A stretch of 64,000 nt of DNA from Sipunculus nudus (GCA_026874595.1 CM049307.1:53544370-53608369), one strand, 5' to 3'. Numbered from the stretch's first letter, positions 1 to 12,850 are shown. Numbers and translations are program-made. Notes: generated by a model not told the origin, from the sequence alone.

Positions 1-543
1 ATTGGGCCAAAATTGTGCATGTGTTTAGATCTCACATAGGTCTTTATCATACACAAAACTGGAGGGGTTACCTGCAAAGATTTTTGCACAGTGTTTGTCT
101 GTTTGTCTGCCATGGGCAAAAATCGCTCATATACATGTAGTGGTTTGACTTTTTTGCCTAAAATTTTGCAGGTGTATACAACTTGGACAGATTTCTGGAT
201 TTGTGGTAGGTGGCACATCCTACATACACATTAAGGCTGCAGACATCCATGCTAATATGCAACATACCTCACTCTATTTCCCCTTGCCACTCAATCCATG
301 CCTCACTATCCGATTTTGGCAGATACATGTAGTCACTTGTCGGTTACCCGTATTCTAGTTTTAAAAGTTTACACATTTTTCTCTGTTTTTGAGATATATA
401 AATACAGACTAAATCTTGGCCTGTTGGTTAATCTGTTTGATGCTTCAGTTGAATGGGTATATACTACCATTCTGGTGATAAAATTTCCTTTTGCGAATCT
501 CTTCCCAGTCAGCTGAGCGTCATGACCCATGGGTCACTTGTTT
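1..543 (+). repeat. Dispersed repeat, inverted copy at 29405-29949
   Basis: The whole stretch is nearly identical to the reverse complement of 29405-29949. Similarity stops at about 543, just after a CATGACCCATGGGTCA segment that is itself nearly palindromic, so one boundary is visible and the other is beyond the window. It is built of the same GGTGGNGCCACC-type modules seen in ABCA intron 15. The 72-codon open frame at 298-516 occurs in both copies but has no recognisable domain and is explained by the DNA identity. Confidence 0.9.
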
Positions 544-1519
544 TCTGATCTACCTACCCCAACAAGTGTGTCGCACTTGTGACACAAATACAACTTATTG
601 TTTTGCACTCAAGACACTTGCTGCAGTCTTGCAGCGCTGACATATATAGTAAACAATACAAGTGCTGCAGCCTCTGGCGGGGAGAGTCTATACCATCCAA
701 GTTGGTACGGATCCGTACAAACCCTCAGACACGTATATGCCTTGTGAAGCGTGAGGACACCAAACAAACCCCACATATTATTATTGTTACAGATGCTTAG
801 ACTCCGTTGGGACCAAAACTTTTGCTGAATGATCAGTATGTAATAAAGTATGGGCACTTAATCTCAATGAAGTCAGATATTATTTCGACTCTGTTGGGCC
901 GCTGGAACCTTCAAGTTGGAACAGCCAATAGGAAATTAGCATCATTGACAACACGCGATGTATGATGGGAAGGATGCTTATGCAAATATGGTCTATCCAA
1001 GTGCATGGCACTGGCATTCCTGGGAAAAGCCCCCCTGAATTCATCTTTTGCATAGATTGCCCACCTAATTTGCATGGGATTCCTTTTCTGGCAGTGTCCA
1101 GTTGGCATGCAACAACTGAACCCCGGCAGTTCAAAGGATGAAAAACATTTACAGGCGCACATAAAGGTGATATATCTATTTAATTTGATACATAAAAAGT
1201 TTATTTCTATATATAAATACAAGATTGTTTCTCTATCACACAACAAGCAGTGGTAATTCATATTACAGGTCCTTCCATGTACGGCAGGCTGAACCCTCAC
1301 CGCTAGACGGTCAGACTCCATATCACAGATAAATGGAGTCAGTACGTGGCGGACTATCAAGACACATGACAGGTCCATGGGGACATCATATCTACCTGAC
1401 CTAATTGTATGAAAGATGTAAACCGGATGCATAAAGCCGGGTCTGAAATGTCTGCTTTGTCCCACACAGCCAGTTGTTGTTTTCCCAAGCTCATACTTAC
1501 CCAGAAATAGCCTTTCAAA
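544..1519. other. Upstream region of NUBP2, no gene seen
   Basis: AT-rich sequence with no supported coding exon on the + strand. It should contain the NUBP2 promoter if the tentative exon 1 is right, but no TATA box or clear factor site stands out. On the - strand a strong donor-like GTAAGTATG lies at about 1492-1500; see findings. Confidence 0.4.
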
Positions 1520-1534
1520 ATGGCAGAGGTTATG
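1520..1534 (+). CDS. NUBP2: NUBP2 exon 1 (tentative)
   Basis: Five codons (MAEVM) from an ATG in good context (CAAAATGGC), followed by donor GTAAAT. Joined in phase 0 to an acceptor ending at 2892, it gives an open frame with the right N-terminal length. Against it: the exon is tiny, and an alternative acceptor ending at 2890 would need a different, phase-1 first exon. Confidence 0.4.
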
Positions 1535-4500
1535 GTAAATGCTGATAATCCTGTCTTATACCTGGTTCTGTTTTTAGCATACAAGTTTCAAAGTCTTGAC
1601 AAATATGTCAGATAAATGGTTTTTTAACAGAGTTAAATAAAATAAGACACCTTTGATAGGTAACAGTCAAGAATAATCTCTTTAAACTATTTTATTAAAG
1701 CCATGTTCCCCATACCAGCAAAACAAAAAAAATCTCAGCGAAGACCATCCCAGAGGCAATGTTGTTACTTTTTGCTTACTAGTACAATCAGCCGGCTTAA
1801 GTGCCAAAACACAGGATGACGTGCTGGTGTGCTGTCAGTTTAAACAAAATGTAACAACAATGGCTCTGGGGTGGTCTTTGTTGGGCTGGTATCCATTTTG
1901 CTAGCTGCCATAATATGGTCTTAACATCATATGAGGTTGAGGAAGCCGAAACCAAAGTGGAAGCTTAATATATATATAATAAGAGTATGCCTTTGGCAGT
2001 CAGTTGTGTGGGCTTGACAGGTTCTATTCATGCATGATCATGTGGGTTTGCTCATGGTATTTATTGCTGCCCGCTTCCTTGGAAGGAACCAGGGACATTA
2101 ATTTTGGTTTGTCTGTCTGCTTGTACCTCTGTCCCTCTGCCTGTCTGTCCATCAGATTTTTGTTTCTGTGCAATAACTTTCCTAAATATTATCTGATTTC
2201 ATTTAAATTTGGGTCACTGATTGCTCTCAAGCTTACCTTGGGTAGGATTGGTTTTGGCATGTCTGTCTGAAAATCTATTCTCACCAGCTCAAAAAAAATT
2301 ATCAAATTTTGGTCCTAATTACCGGCCAAAGTTATGATATGTGGAGACATCTTCAGGGCACCTTAAAAACTATAATAGAGCCAGTATGACATGTGGAGAC
2401 ATCTTCAGGCCAACATAAAAACAAAAACACATTGATAGGGCAAACAGGAAAGACAACAAGAGGCAGAAGAGGAGGACATAAATTCCACAAATTTGCTTGT
2501 GTTGAAATGGATTTACAGTCCAAAACTTAGGTTGGATGGGCCGATATATTTTCTAACTTTTATTTGGTGTTTGAAGGTTGGAAAACAATGTCTGTGTTTA
2601 TCACAGAGACACTTCCTGGTATAAACTACCACTATTGTGAGAGGGTCTTTTATGATAGAATGAAGGATTTCTCCTACAGCTATCACATAATTTGCCATTC
2701 ACTCATCTGATTGGACAACAGGTAGCCATGGTTTAAATTCATTTAGGCATTTAGAAAGTGTATCTTTTTGTCTATTTCTGATAATTTTACAGGTAAATAA
2801 ATTTAAAAGTGATATTGCCTAGAAAACTGATACTTCTGATTAACTATGATCAATTTCATTCGAGTATTATAAATTTCTGTTTTGTTACAGAGGTCACAAG
2901 TAATGACAACTTGTCAACAGTCAAACACATTATCCTTGTACTGTCTGGGAAGGGAGGAGTTGGTAAAAGCACTGTGACCACACAACTGGCCCTTGCCCTT
3001 AAACATGCTGGCAAAAAGGTAAGTGGTGTACTCTTTGTACTATTTTTAGCATAATGATAAATAATTTATTATTGTGCATATAGCATATTGGATATATGCA
3101 CTTTTCTAAATCAAAAGTGTTTGTCTCATATTTAATTTGTTGCAATTTGATTTTTTTTTTTAAATAAAGTTTAATTTTTTATTACATATTTTGTAATGTT
3201 TCTGTTTTGTATTTTATCTGTTAATTGTTTATTGAATATAGATAATTCAGTTTTCATAATAGGTAATATTTAATTCCAAGATAAGTTTTTATCTAGTGAC
3301 TGTTGATTCAGGTATACGTGTCTCTTGAGCAAATTGTATGCCACAGTTAAGGCAGTGTCTCCCTCGTCTGTTGTGAAAGTAGTTATTGTCTTGAGCTTTA
3401 CAGTCAGCATTTCTTGAACAGATTTATAAAATAGATTAAAAATTTTTTTGGCCATATCACTTGAAATCTTAATATTAGGTATAAATTATTGCATCTGGTT
3501 CAGAGTTTCTTTCACAGCTTTGTTCTGGGTTGAGTCACTGAAGATTTCTCAAATGCCTCTGTTAAAGGTGGGAGTGTTAGATGTTGATCTTTGTGGTCCA
3601 AGCATTCCAAAGATGTTTAATGTAGAAGACAAAGATGTCCACCAGTGTTCAGAAGGGTAGGTCACATCAGGTGGAATAGGTGGAATAATGGTCCCATGGT
3701 GATGATGTGATTTTCTTAAATATTACTGTTTATAGCCAGATCTGAAATGTTTTTTTAATCAGATTGGATCATAACTACTACCGTAGATAGTTGGAAATAA
3801 TAATATAATTGTCAGTTTTATCAGTTATTTCATTGTCAGTATGATTTGTGTAATTTAAAATCTAGACACAATTAAGTAGATTTCATTATTAACTGCATTA
3901 TGATATCAGTTTTAAAATTTGATAATTCATCTCAAGCCTATGTGGAATTTGTTTAAGATATAAAATATTTTGTTACATTTTACACAGATTAAAAACAATT
4001 TAATGGACATTAACCATAATTTCCATTTAGACGATTTTAACATTATGCATTATATTAATGATGCAAAATTTTATAATATAATACATATATATATATATGA
4101 TAATGTTCCTATGTCAAGTGGCATGCTAAACCATAAATATAAAATAATTACTCCAAAGGTTTGATGTTATATTCTCTGTTTTCAGGTGGGTACCTGTATT
4201 CGTTGACCAGGAACAGACTCTGGCTGTAATGTCTATTGGTTTCTTACTCAATAACAGAGATGATGCTGTTATCTGGAGGGGACCAAAGAAAACTGGTAAA
4301 AATTATATGAACGTGTTATTTTCTCCTTATCTGTACTTATTCAAGAACAATTCCTTACTAATTATAAATATAAACTAGAAATCTAAGGAATGTGGAGGGT
4401 CCCTATCGTGAGATGCCCAAAAACCATGTTTGCATTCCCTTATTCTTCCCATATTCCCAGGTTGTCATTTTCTGTAAATGCACCAAAATCTAATGGATTC

Positions 4501-7500
4501 ATCATTGGCCCATTCCTGAAAGGACCTGAAAATTTCATGAGATTCCATGCATGATTTGTGTAAGATATGTTGTAAACAAACACACACATGAACAGAAGTG
4601 AATGCATACCCTCCTTGCAGACACATTAATATGATATTTTTGGCCTTTTTACATAAAGCAGCACAAAAATTTAGTGTGCATGGCAGTTAATACAAAATCT
4701 GTGTGATGTCAACATAATGTACACATTTACACATGTGGCCACTTCCATCAGCATTAAGTATATTTGTGATACTGGGGTAATAAACAAGTCTGCTTCTATG
4801 TGAGAAGTGTTCACAGTATAATATGAGTATAATATGACTGACAGATAGAAATTTTATAAAAAAAAGTGTAAAATTTATTTCAGCATATCTTATGTTATTA
4901 ATATCAGTTACAGAAAATTACTTGAGTTTTCTGCAAATTAGGAAATTTGTAGCACATAACATAATTGTGAATTTCTCTTTTCTCCCATGCAGCAATGATT
5001 AAACAATTCATCGGAGATGTTTACTGGAGAGACCTGGACTATTTAATCATTGACACACCCCCAGGGACCTCTGATGAACATATAGCGGTCATAGAAAACT
5101 TACGTCAGTACAAGCCAGATGGTGCAATCCTGGTCACCACACCTCAGGTATGTGAATCTGACTGGCATTTATGGATAGTTGCAGTATTGTCCCAAGATTT
5201 AAAAAACAAAGCCATAGTGGGTAAGGTATTGAACTTTTCATATGATACGTCGCATTTATACCAAGCTTAAGCCTCAGGGTACCTTGCAATACATTAAGTC
5301 CAGTTTTGTGAATTACAGTAGTCTCCCAAGTATGGACACTGTGTGATAGAGAAGTGCATGATTACTTAGGCGTTTCAATGGCAACCATTTGGCACATCCT
5401 GCCCCAACCACATTTATTCTCTCAATTTCTTCTTTTCTATATTTCTGTCTTTTTCAGCATTTCACATACAATATTAGACTTTAACATGAACTATGCTGTT
5501 CCAAGACTGGTGCTGTTCTAAGACTGATACTGCTCCTGTCATTCATGGGGCAATGTGTGATGAATATTTACACCTTGTAACACTGCAAATTGCTGAGCAG
5601 TCCCTTCTGTGTGATTGCCACCTGTACATTAGAAACAGTTCTCAGATGAATTACTGATATATGAGGCAAAAAAAAAGGTTGTGTACTCTGTCATTTTTTT
5701 TAGAAATCAGTGAGGGAAGGCTATTTTTATTTACCTTTTTATTATGAATTTTCAATAAAAATCTGATTGCAAACATTGGGTTGTTTCTAAAATACGTACA
5801 CGCATGCGTGCAGGGCTGGTTATATTTTAGCTTAACCAGCAGAAATGTGTGTACAAGTTCATGCACAAATTATAGTAAAAACTGCACATTATTGCTCACA
5901 AACAACAAGCACAGATAGGAAAATTTTATTTAAAATTGGAAATAAAAATTTTTGATGCGGGGGGATAAAATTGATGCGGGCGGTGCCTGAGAACCCAAAC
6001 TTTTTTTTGGCCAAACTGCATTCTTTTTCGACTTCTTGTAAAATCTAATCTTAGAGATGGATAGCATGATATAATGGTACCATGTAATTTATTTGAATAT
6101 TAATAAGCATAAAAAAATTATTGTATATTTTGTCGAATAGCCTGGTTACCTCAATTTCATTACATCTTTAAATCTGTTGAGGATAACTATTATCATTTTC
6201 CCATGTTTTCCATGTGATCAGCACATAATTGTCATTATTACTGTAGTTATAATTTATAACATTGTCCATGTGATGTTCATATAATATTTTTTCCTGGTCA
6301 TTACATTGTACAGTATGATACAGCATAACATATTTTTGCCAACACAGATTTCTGCAGTACAATAAATATAATTTCCTTTCAGTTTCTTGCAGACACTTTG
6401 ACACACAACATGAGGCAGGATCTTGCTATTTTACATGTATACCATAAATGGCAGTTTTCTTTTTATCACAGGCTGTGGCAGTGGGGGATGTGAGACGTGA
6501 GCTGACGTTCTGTAAGAAGACAAAGATTCCAGTGCTGGGTGTTATAGAGAACATGTCAGGATATGTCTGTCCACATTGTGAGGTGATACCATCTTACTCG
6601 GCACTTTATCATTTCCTCACCTTGTGTTTTATAATATTACTTTCTTCAACCAACCTGCGATATAAATAATGGATTTTAATATTAAAGAAAAGGAGATTTT
6701 ACGGTTTTATTAGCTCAGCTGACTGTGAGTCATCCCATCATGTAAATGGCAGGGGGTGAAAGCAGTATAATTAAAAATATGTTGGCCTCCACTTATACAG
6801 TAGGGATTCAAGTGTTTGTGAAATTACTAAAAGTTATTTTAAATATTTTATTTATATCTTACACTTTTTCATTTTCACTTAGAAAGCTGAATTAATTCCG
6901 GCTTTAACAATGAAATGATAAAGTTTTGATGAAAGAATTTAAAAAATATCAGAAAAATGACATTTCTTGACAAATGCATTACTATAACATTTTCTAAAAT
7001 TTTATGAGCTTTTTAAGTACTGAAATTTCTCATTGTATCATTCCTGACTTTTTAAACAGATCTTAAAGAACAAAAATACAACTCATTTTAACCATATGTT
7101 TCAAGCATGCCACTTGGTAAGGATGATCTTGAATCTAATTTAGCATCATCTTTCTTTTCTTTGTTTAACAGGAGTGTACCAATATATTTTCCAAAGGAGG
7201 AGGAGAGGCATTGGCCACTAACTTCAATGTTCCATTTCTAGGTGAGCTATTACAATAATTGTAATTTATATCATAGTATGATTTCAACAGCTATAAATAT
7301 TAAAATTGCAATATCATAACAAGATTTGATTTATTAATGAGACATCCCAAGCTGCATTTTGCTACAAATTATATGGACTGGTTAACAAGGCATAAAGGGT
7401 CTTGTTTATAAACAGCATACACATATAAACACATAAGCTTATTAACCCATGCCACAGAGGCTTTGAAGATATTCTGGAATGCATTAATGTTTGGCCAGGA

Positions 7501-7763
7501 CTAGCTAAAAACTGCAATTCCAGCAGATTGGATAAAGGATTGGATACCTTTAAATAACCCAAAGTTTATATATACATTTAATCACCAACACTTTCTATAT
7601 ACCATGATTTACTTTCATTTCAGGTGCAATTCCATTGGACCCTGCCCTGACACAGAGTTTAGAAGAAGGCAAAAGTTTTATAGACTTATTTCCTACCTCA
7701 CCAACACATAGTGCAGTAAACGGAATTGTGCAAAAGGTCATAGGTCAACAAGACTCTTCATGA
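1520..7763 (+). CDS. NUBP2: Cytosolic Fe-S cluster assembly factor NUBP2, 8 exons
   Basis: P-loop NTPase of the Mrp/NBP35 family. In the cytosol it forms a scaffold with NUBP1 that assembles 4Fe-4S clusters for transfer to target proteins (family knowledge). Coding exons: 1520-1534 (tentative), 2893-3018, 3568-3656, 4186-4295, 4993-5147, 6472-6582, 7172-7241, 7624-7763. All junctions are GT/AG and all phases agree, giving 271 residues, the length of human NUBP2. Visible motifs are deviant Walker [10 protein letters not shown] at about 24-32, [18 protein letters not shown], Walker B-like [25 protein letters not shown], and the cluster-binding CPHC with Cys198 and Cys201. The long N-terminal cysteine-rich extension of NUBP1 is absent, which makes this NUBP2. 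Only the first exon is uncertain. The introns hold AT-rich sequence and scattered repeats. Confidence 0.95.
1535..2892. other. NUBP2 intron 1 (if exon 1 is right)
   Basis: Non-coding. A short direct repeat (TATGAYATGTGGAGACATC, at about 2334 and 2387) is the only structure noticed. The 3' end has a pyrimidine-containing tract and TTACAG at the acceptor. Confidence 0.4.
2893..3018 (+). CDS. NUBP2: NUBP2 exon 2, Walker A
   Basis: Encodes [17 protein letters not shown] and the following helix to HAGKK. Donor AAAAAG|GTAAGT. The start could be 2891 if the alternative acceptor is used. Confidence 0.9.
3568..3656 (+). CDS. NUBP2: NUBP2 exon 3
   Basis: Encodes [17 protein letters not shown] and on to HQCSEG, a strongly conserved family block. 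Ends in phase 2 at GG|GTAGGT. Confidence 0.95.
4186..4295 (+). CDS. NUBP2: NUBP2 exon 4
   Basis: Encodes [20 protein letters not shown] and the VIWRGPKKT motif. Acceptor TTTTCAG|G, donor ACTG|GTAAAA, phase 1. Confidence 0.95.
4993..5147 (+). CDS. NUBP2: NUBP2 exon 5, Walker B region
   Basis: Encodes AMIKQF, then [15 protein letters not shown] and the ILVTTPQ strand. Acceptor CATGCAG, donor CAG|GTATGT. Confidence 0.95.
5935..6000. repeat. Diverged repeat in NUBP2 intron 5
   Basis: The block with GATGCGGGCGGTGCCTGAGA is a diverged inverted copy of 28868-28950, where the order is reversed and complemented (TTCTCAGGCACC ... CATCAA). It is the only recognisable feature in the 1.3 kb intron 5148-6471. 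Confidence 0.55.
6472..6582 (+). CDS. NUBP2: NUBP2 exon 6, CPHC motif
   Basis: Encodes [29 protein letters not shown]. The two cysteines of CPHC are the family's cluster ligands. Acceptor ATCACAG, donor GAG|GTGATA (weak but in phase). Confidence 0.95.
7172..7241 (+). CDS. NUBP2: NUBP2 exon 7
   Basis: Encodes [18 protein letters not shown] and NVPFLG, matching the family's CT-IFS-GGGE block. Donor CTAG|GTGAGC, phase 1. Confidence 0.95.
7624..7763 (+). CDS. NUBP2: NUBP2 exon 8, C terminus and stop
   Basis: Encodes [18 protein letters not shown] and a C-terminal helix ending IGQQDSS, then TGA. Confidence 0.95.
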
Positions 7764-7928
7764 TATCTGCATTTTAGACGTGGACTTTCCAATGTGATAC
7801 TGGATATATAAAAACAATCAAAAAGATTCAATATCCCATTAGTTATTCTAATCATATACTTACCGTTTATATACTGATTAATACAAAAACTGAAGTTACA
7901 AGACTGTGATGTCAAGTGTATTTTATTG

Positions 7929-7934
7929 AATAAA
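7929..7934 (+). terminator. NUBP2 poly(A) signal AATAAA
   Basis: Canonical hexamer 166 bp after the NUBP2 stop. It is the first one downstream and implies a short 3' UTR. Confidence 0.6.
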
Positions 7935-8149
7935 TAATAAACTATATGTAGGCACAGAGTTCTTTGTTGTGCATGTAAAACATACATGTAAATACACAGA
8001 TACTATAGATGTGTGCATTGTACAGTTGCATGGTCTGCATATTCCTGCAGACCTGTCTGTATGGAATGTAAACACATAAGTACTGCCTTCTAGCTAAGGG
8101 CTGGTCATACACATCTGGAGGGGGGGGGGGGGGGACTTATTACATAAAG

Positions 8150-8360
8150 AAAAAGCAATACTACATACTGCGGCTGGCTTCATATTTTTTGGGTTAATGT
8201 TCAGAATATTCAGCTTTTCACTGTTTTCTAAGGATTTAAGTTTCCAGGAGAAAATTTATCACACAAAGAATAACCAACAGTGCACCCCCTGGTTGGTTTC
8301 ATATTTTTTAGGTTACTTTTCAGGATGTTCACTTTTTCACTGTTCTCTAAGGATTCTGTT
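8150..8360. repeat. Tandem duplication of about 120 bp
   Basis: Two diverged copies of a block containing TTTCATATTTTTT, GGTTA, TTCACTGTT and TCTAAGGATT begin at about 8172 and 8292. A run of 15 G lies just before it (8120-8134). Confidence 0.6.
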
Positions 8361-9930
8361 TCTCACCATACCGTAACCTATATACCCTATATATACATTG
8401 TTACATGAATTATAAAATATGCACTCGAGGTGGTTGTCTAACCAAGGTCTGATAGAAAGAGAAAAAAAATTAAGACCGTGAAAAAGTTGTTAATATTTTG
8501 AGGTGGTCGCTAAACCCAGATGATGGCTATGTGGGGTTTTACTGTACAATGTTTTCTCCTGCAAATGCTCTGCAGATGTTTTCCACATGCTTTAATAAGC
8601 ATAAAGTAAATGTTAGGATTCATCTTCTACAACAAGCATGATGTTCAGAACATTTTACAATGTTATTTAACAATTATTTTTCTTACTTTCAAGTAATAAA
8701 TTTGAATTTTCGATAAAAATTTCATCCAGATAAATGATGCACCACTGTACAAAATCTTTACAGGGTTACAAACAAGTACTACACAAAATAATGGCAATAA
8801 TAACTCCTGGATAAATAGAAAATCATCAGATATTATGTAATATTCAAATATGTTGCTTAAAAAATCACTATGCAAAAACTATGCTATAACTATCCGATAA
8901 AGTTTTACCGTGGAAAAAGTGCCATGGAGGTATGTGGTAGAATATTATAATCATACATGAAAAATCCTGTATAAATTTAAAGTTGAGATTTCCTCCAGGG
9001 ATAATTCATGCATTGGTAAACTTGTAAAGTGATCAATACAGAATTTCATGGGTACCAAATTAACTGCATGATGTTGATTTTTTGACTGGCATTATATTAT
9101 ATTATATTATATGAACATATATGGACAACTTACCTAAGACCTCTACTGAGCAAACTGTTTACCTACCATGGATCTAACACTGTACATTTAAAACATATTG
9201 AATTTGTCAACACAGATAATAATATTAAATGAAAATACATGTATACAACATCACTGTATCTCTTTAATTCTGCCCTATTTTTTTGTGAATATTAGCAAGA
9301 TATGATATAAAATAATAAGCAAATTAGCAATTAAATGGGTTCTATTTTGGTAAGTTAATAAGACTGATATATAAACCTGACAAGTAAGTAAAAATATGCT
9401 TTAAATACACCAAATGTTTATACACAAAAGTTAAAAGAACTGTTTAACAGCGGAGAACTTGTTCACAGTAAACCTAATTCCAGATAATTTATTTACAGTT
9501 ATGAAACCTGAGCATTGTCATGTTGATTTATCATAAGCTGGTTAAAATCTTACACTGCAGTATATATGAATTAATTGTCCTTATACTGGTATAAAAACAG
9601 TTACATAAACAGTACTGATCTTTATAAACCTCCTATACACATAATCATTTATAAAATAAAATGATAATTATGAATTCACAACATATAAACACGGCCATTA
9701 AACAAAATGACTAAATACTAATTAAGCACTGGTGCCCTTTGTCCTATTTATATTTCAAGAAAAGGAAAGTGAAATATATTTGTGTGTGTCTGCTGTATAT
9801 AAACCCTGAATACCCTTTCAGATACAGAAATGAAAATCTGCAGTTAAAAAAAAGGAGCAACAATTATACCAATATGCCTGGTCAATTAACTGATAAACAT
9901 GAATACTGCAGTTGATGAATATGCAACAAT

Positions 9931-10131
9931 CAGAAGCGGATCCAGGGGAGGGTTCCAGGGGGTCTGGACCCACCCTTTTTCATCTGCTGCAAGTTTTTTT
10001 AAAGGGTTTCAGACAAAATTTGCAGCCTGGTTCCCCCCTTTTCCTGACCTGGTGATCTTTTTTTTTAGGGTTTTCATTATAGTTCTTCTTGGTTGGACCC
10101 CCTCTTTTCCTAAATCCTGGATCCGCCCCTG
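9931..10131. mobile_element. hAT-like miniature element, 201 bp
   Basis: Begins CAGAAGCGGATCCAGGGG and ends CCTGGATCCGCCCCTG, imperfect terminal inverted repeats starting CAG and ending CTG as in hAT elements. AACAAT directly abuts both ends and looks like a target-site duplication, though hAT duplications are usually 8 bp. There is no transposase, so it is non-autonomous. Confidence 0.65.
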
Positions 10132-10990
10132 AACAATAATATCATTTTGTCACGTAAAAGATAAATTTATGATATTCCTGTATACACACAGACTAAAGCA
10201 GGGATGTACATAATATATACAAATAAAATCCACTAATTAACTTGTATATACTTTCACAGGTAACTAACAATACGTTTGTCAACATCATGCCGATTGTCCC
10301 AAAGACAAGGGTACCGGCATAAACATTAAAAATTCTTGCAACTTTCCTGTATCCTTATTGTTACTTTCTAATTGTCTTTCAAATTGTCTGCAGGACCAGT
10401 AGAAACAGGCTACACTCCATTTTCCATCACAGACAGGGATCAAAGGCCATGTCTCTAAGAAACAAGAGTCCCCACCCTCTTAAAAAGTCATGCATTTTTA
10501 AATTTAAGAAAACCGAAATTATTTAGTCATGATTTAGGGGAATTTTTCAATAAGTAATGAGAAAATTCATGAAATTTCTTTCTAAGGCTGCCTAAGAAAT
10601 GTCTCTCATCAATGTGCTGTGTTTCTTTTGTTGAATTAGTAATTATTAAATGAATCGAAGCAACCACAGTTCATGCTAAAATTCTCTAAAAAAGGGGAAA
10701 AAGGTCACAAACTTTTGTTTTTATTCGATGAGAAAGTCATGTAAATGTGATCTGGAAGGGTAGGGAGAAGAACCCTGTGTGATAGCGTTGACACTGCACT
10801 TAATACAAAGGTTAAAAGACTGTTAAGTGCATTTTTTAAAGTAAAATAAAAGATTTTCTTAAACAATTTGTTCCTTCCCTGAGAATATTGAGATAAAACT
10901 AAAAATTTATTTTACCTACAAACCAGCTGAGGATGTGTAATTATTTCAGTTACTGTACATATGTTGCCCACCCTGATGTACACTTAAACC

Positions 10991-11510
10991 TCGTTTATCC
11001 GCCAACCACGCCTACAAATGACAAAAGTCCCGATTTCCTTACTACTTATTTACCTCGTTCATTTGCCAGCCTCGCTATCCGCCATCTGCCAGGTGTTTTT
11101 TGACCCCGATGTGCCACATTCCCTTGATCATTCGCCAAGCGGTCAAGCGGCTGTAGGTGACATTCTGGCCCAGAAAGACAAGTGGCAGCCTGACAACATA
11201 GAGAGAGTTAGCAAGGTCGCCAGACTTGCCAAGGAGCCGGAGTTGAATAGATGTTGTATCTCTGGTTCTGCTATGCCTGCGCTCAAAGGCCCAAGTAACG
11301 GACAAGTTGCTGCGCCAGAAAGCCAGAGTTTGGTGCAAAACAGGGCATTACTGATTTTGCATATTCTAATGGCTGGCTAATAAATGCCCGATTTAAATCC
11401 TTGCCCATCTCATTTGGACATCCCCCCCCCCCTTGATCAACCGCCAACCTCGCTTACCTTCAGAAAATTCCCCGGTCCAAAAGTAATGAAAGAGGTTAGA
11501 CTGTAATCCA
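10991..11510 (+). pseudogene. Decayed pogo/Tigger-like transposon with transposase DNA-binding remnant
   Basis: A frame at about 11259-11396 reads LWF, then A.QRPK, a stop, and after about 20 codons GITDFAYSNGWLINARFKSL. This matches the spacing of the CENP-B/Tigger HTH domain, whose hallmark is DF.AS.GWL..FK. In-frame stops and probable frameshifts make it non-functional. The flanks AACCTCGTTTATCCGCCAAC and, inverted, AACCTCTTTCATTAC resemble degenerate terminal repeats of such elements. The 120-codon open frame at 11018-11380 lies in a different frame and is probably fortuitous. Confidence 0.6.
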
Positions 11511-12479
11511 TTAAAACTCTGGTCCCTGACAAATGCTGTTTATTAAAATAGGTTAAGGATACCAATAATTAGCTTTTGATCTCCAACAGTCTGAAGAGAT
11601 ATTATTTATTTTCATTAAAATGTGTAGATGTTTACACATTGTTCCCTGAGCTTTGTCAGCTTAAATAAAAGCATATCACATAAAGAGATGGAATTTTTGC
11701 AAAAGTGGTCCAACTTCAGTTTTCAGGTTACCTGGCATTGCAGTTTTTGTCAATTATACTAGTTAGCTTCAAGCCAGAGAGGTCCTAAAGGAACCTAGAC
11801 ATTGAAAATTAGGCATGTTTTATACTATTATCTTTTGTGATATAACAAAACAAGTTTTTTGTATTTTGCTAAACTGGACCTGAACACTCAGTTGAAGCCT
11901 TCACCAACAGGTGTCTCACTAATGCCATGGGAAAGGTCTATCTAGCAGGAATTGGCACTTGAAACACTAAGCACCACAGGTTGGCTCTTTTGTCTGTATT
12001 AAAGTTTTGGTTAAATGAAGTTAAATGCAGATGATTCTTCATGAATGAAATGCTTAAAATGCCATATCATACTGGTACTACAGCCATGGAAATAATATCA
12101 CAGAGACTTAACAAAACAAAATAAAAGTTTCCATTTTGATAAAATTTGGGTACTAATATGAGAATATTCCTAAAATACTGTCATGTTTCTTTTTCTAACA
12201 TAATGCATCATGCAGAATGTTCAACTTCACTAAATCACCATATTAAGCAAATTTATCTACTAACTTTGATCACAGCTGATTTCCCCATGTGTTTGCAGTC
12301 CCATCTCATCGAGGAAGTACTTGAGCCTACATACATTGATGTATAGGTTTTGCTACATGTTGTCCTTAAATGCTGGCAGTAAATGCTATGAATGTTAAAG
12401 TAGCTCTCTACATTAAACATATATTTCTTCAGTATATAAACATTTATTGCATTGGACTTGCACAATCGTGGTATTAAAA

Positions 12480-12850
12480 TATATATTCAAATGAAAGAAT
12501 ATTAAATCACTGTTCACATAAAGTAGAACCTCTCCTGTCAAATACCTATCAATTTTAGGCATATTTTGGATGCCTCTCTTGTTTTCCAGAATGCATTTTC
12601 CAATATTACATACAGTACATCATTGTATATAAGACTGACAACGAGACCACCAAAGTGGTATATTTACATATTTAAATAATAGAGTATTAAGTCATTGTTA
12701 ACATACAGTAGAAACTCTTCTCTTAACAACCTTTCAATTAAGGGCATATTTTGGATGGCTCTCTTTTTATCAAGAATGCATTTGCCAATACTATATACAG
12801 TAAACCTCATATACAAGACTATCTTTGAGACCACCAAAGTGGCACATTAA
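12480..12850. repeat. Tandem direct duplication, unit about 187 bp
   Basis: AGTAGAAMCTCTYC, GGCATATTTTGGATG, GAATGCATTT and GAGACCACCAAAGTGG recur in the same order at an offset of about 187 bp (12521 and 12708). The second copy contains TATACAGTAAACCTC, a mariner-like terminal motif, so this may be a duplicated miniature element. Confidence 0.7.

Noticed and set aside
298-516. 72-codon frame conserved in two places (also 29435-29653 minus)
   Set aside because: The surrounding non-coding DNA is equally conserved because the copies belong to a recent repeat. There is no domain and no codon-level constraint.
911-1465. 184-codon minus-strand open frame
   Set aside because: No recognisable domain, biased composition and no splice-consistent extension. 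Treated as chance.
11018-11380. 120-codon open frame as a gene
   Set aside because: It lies in the pogo-like relic in a different frame from the recognisable transposase motif.
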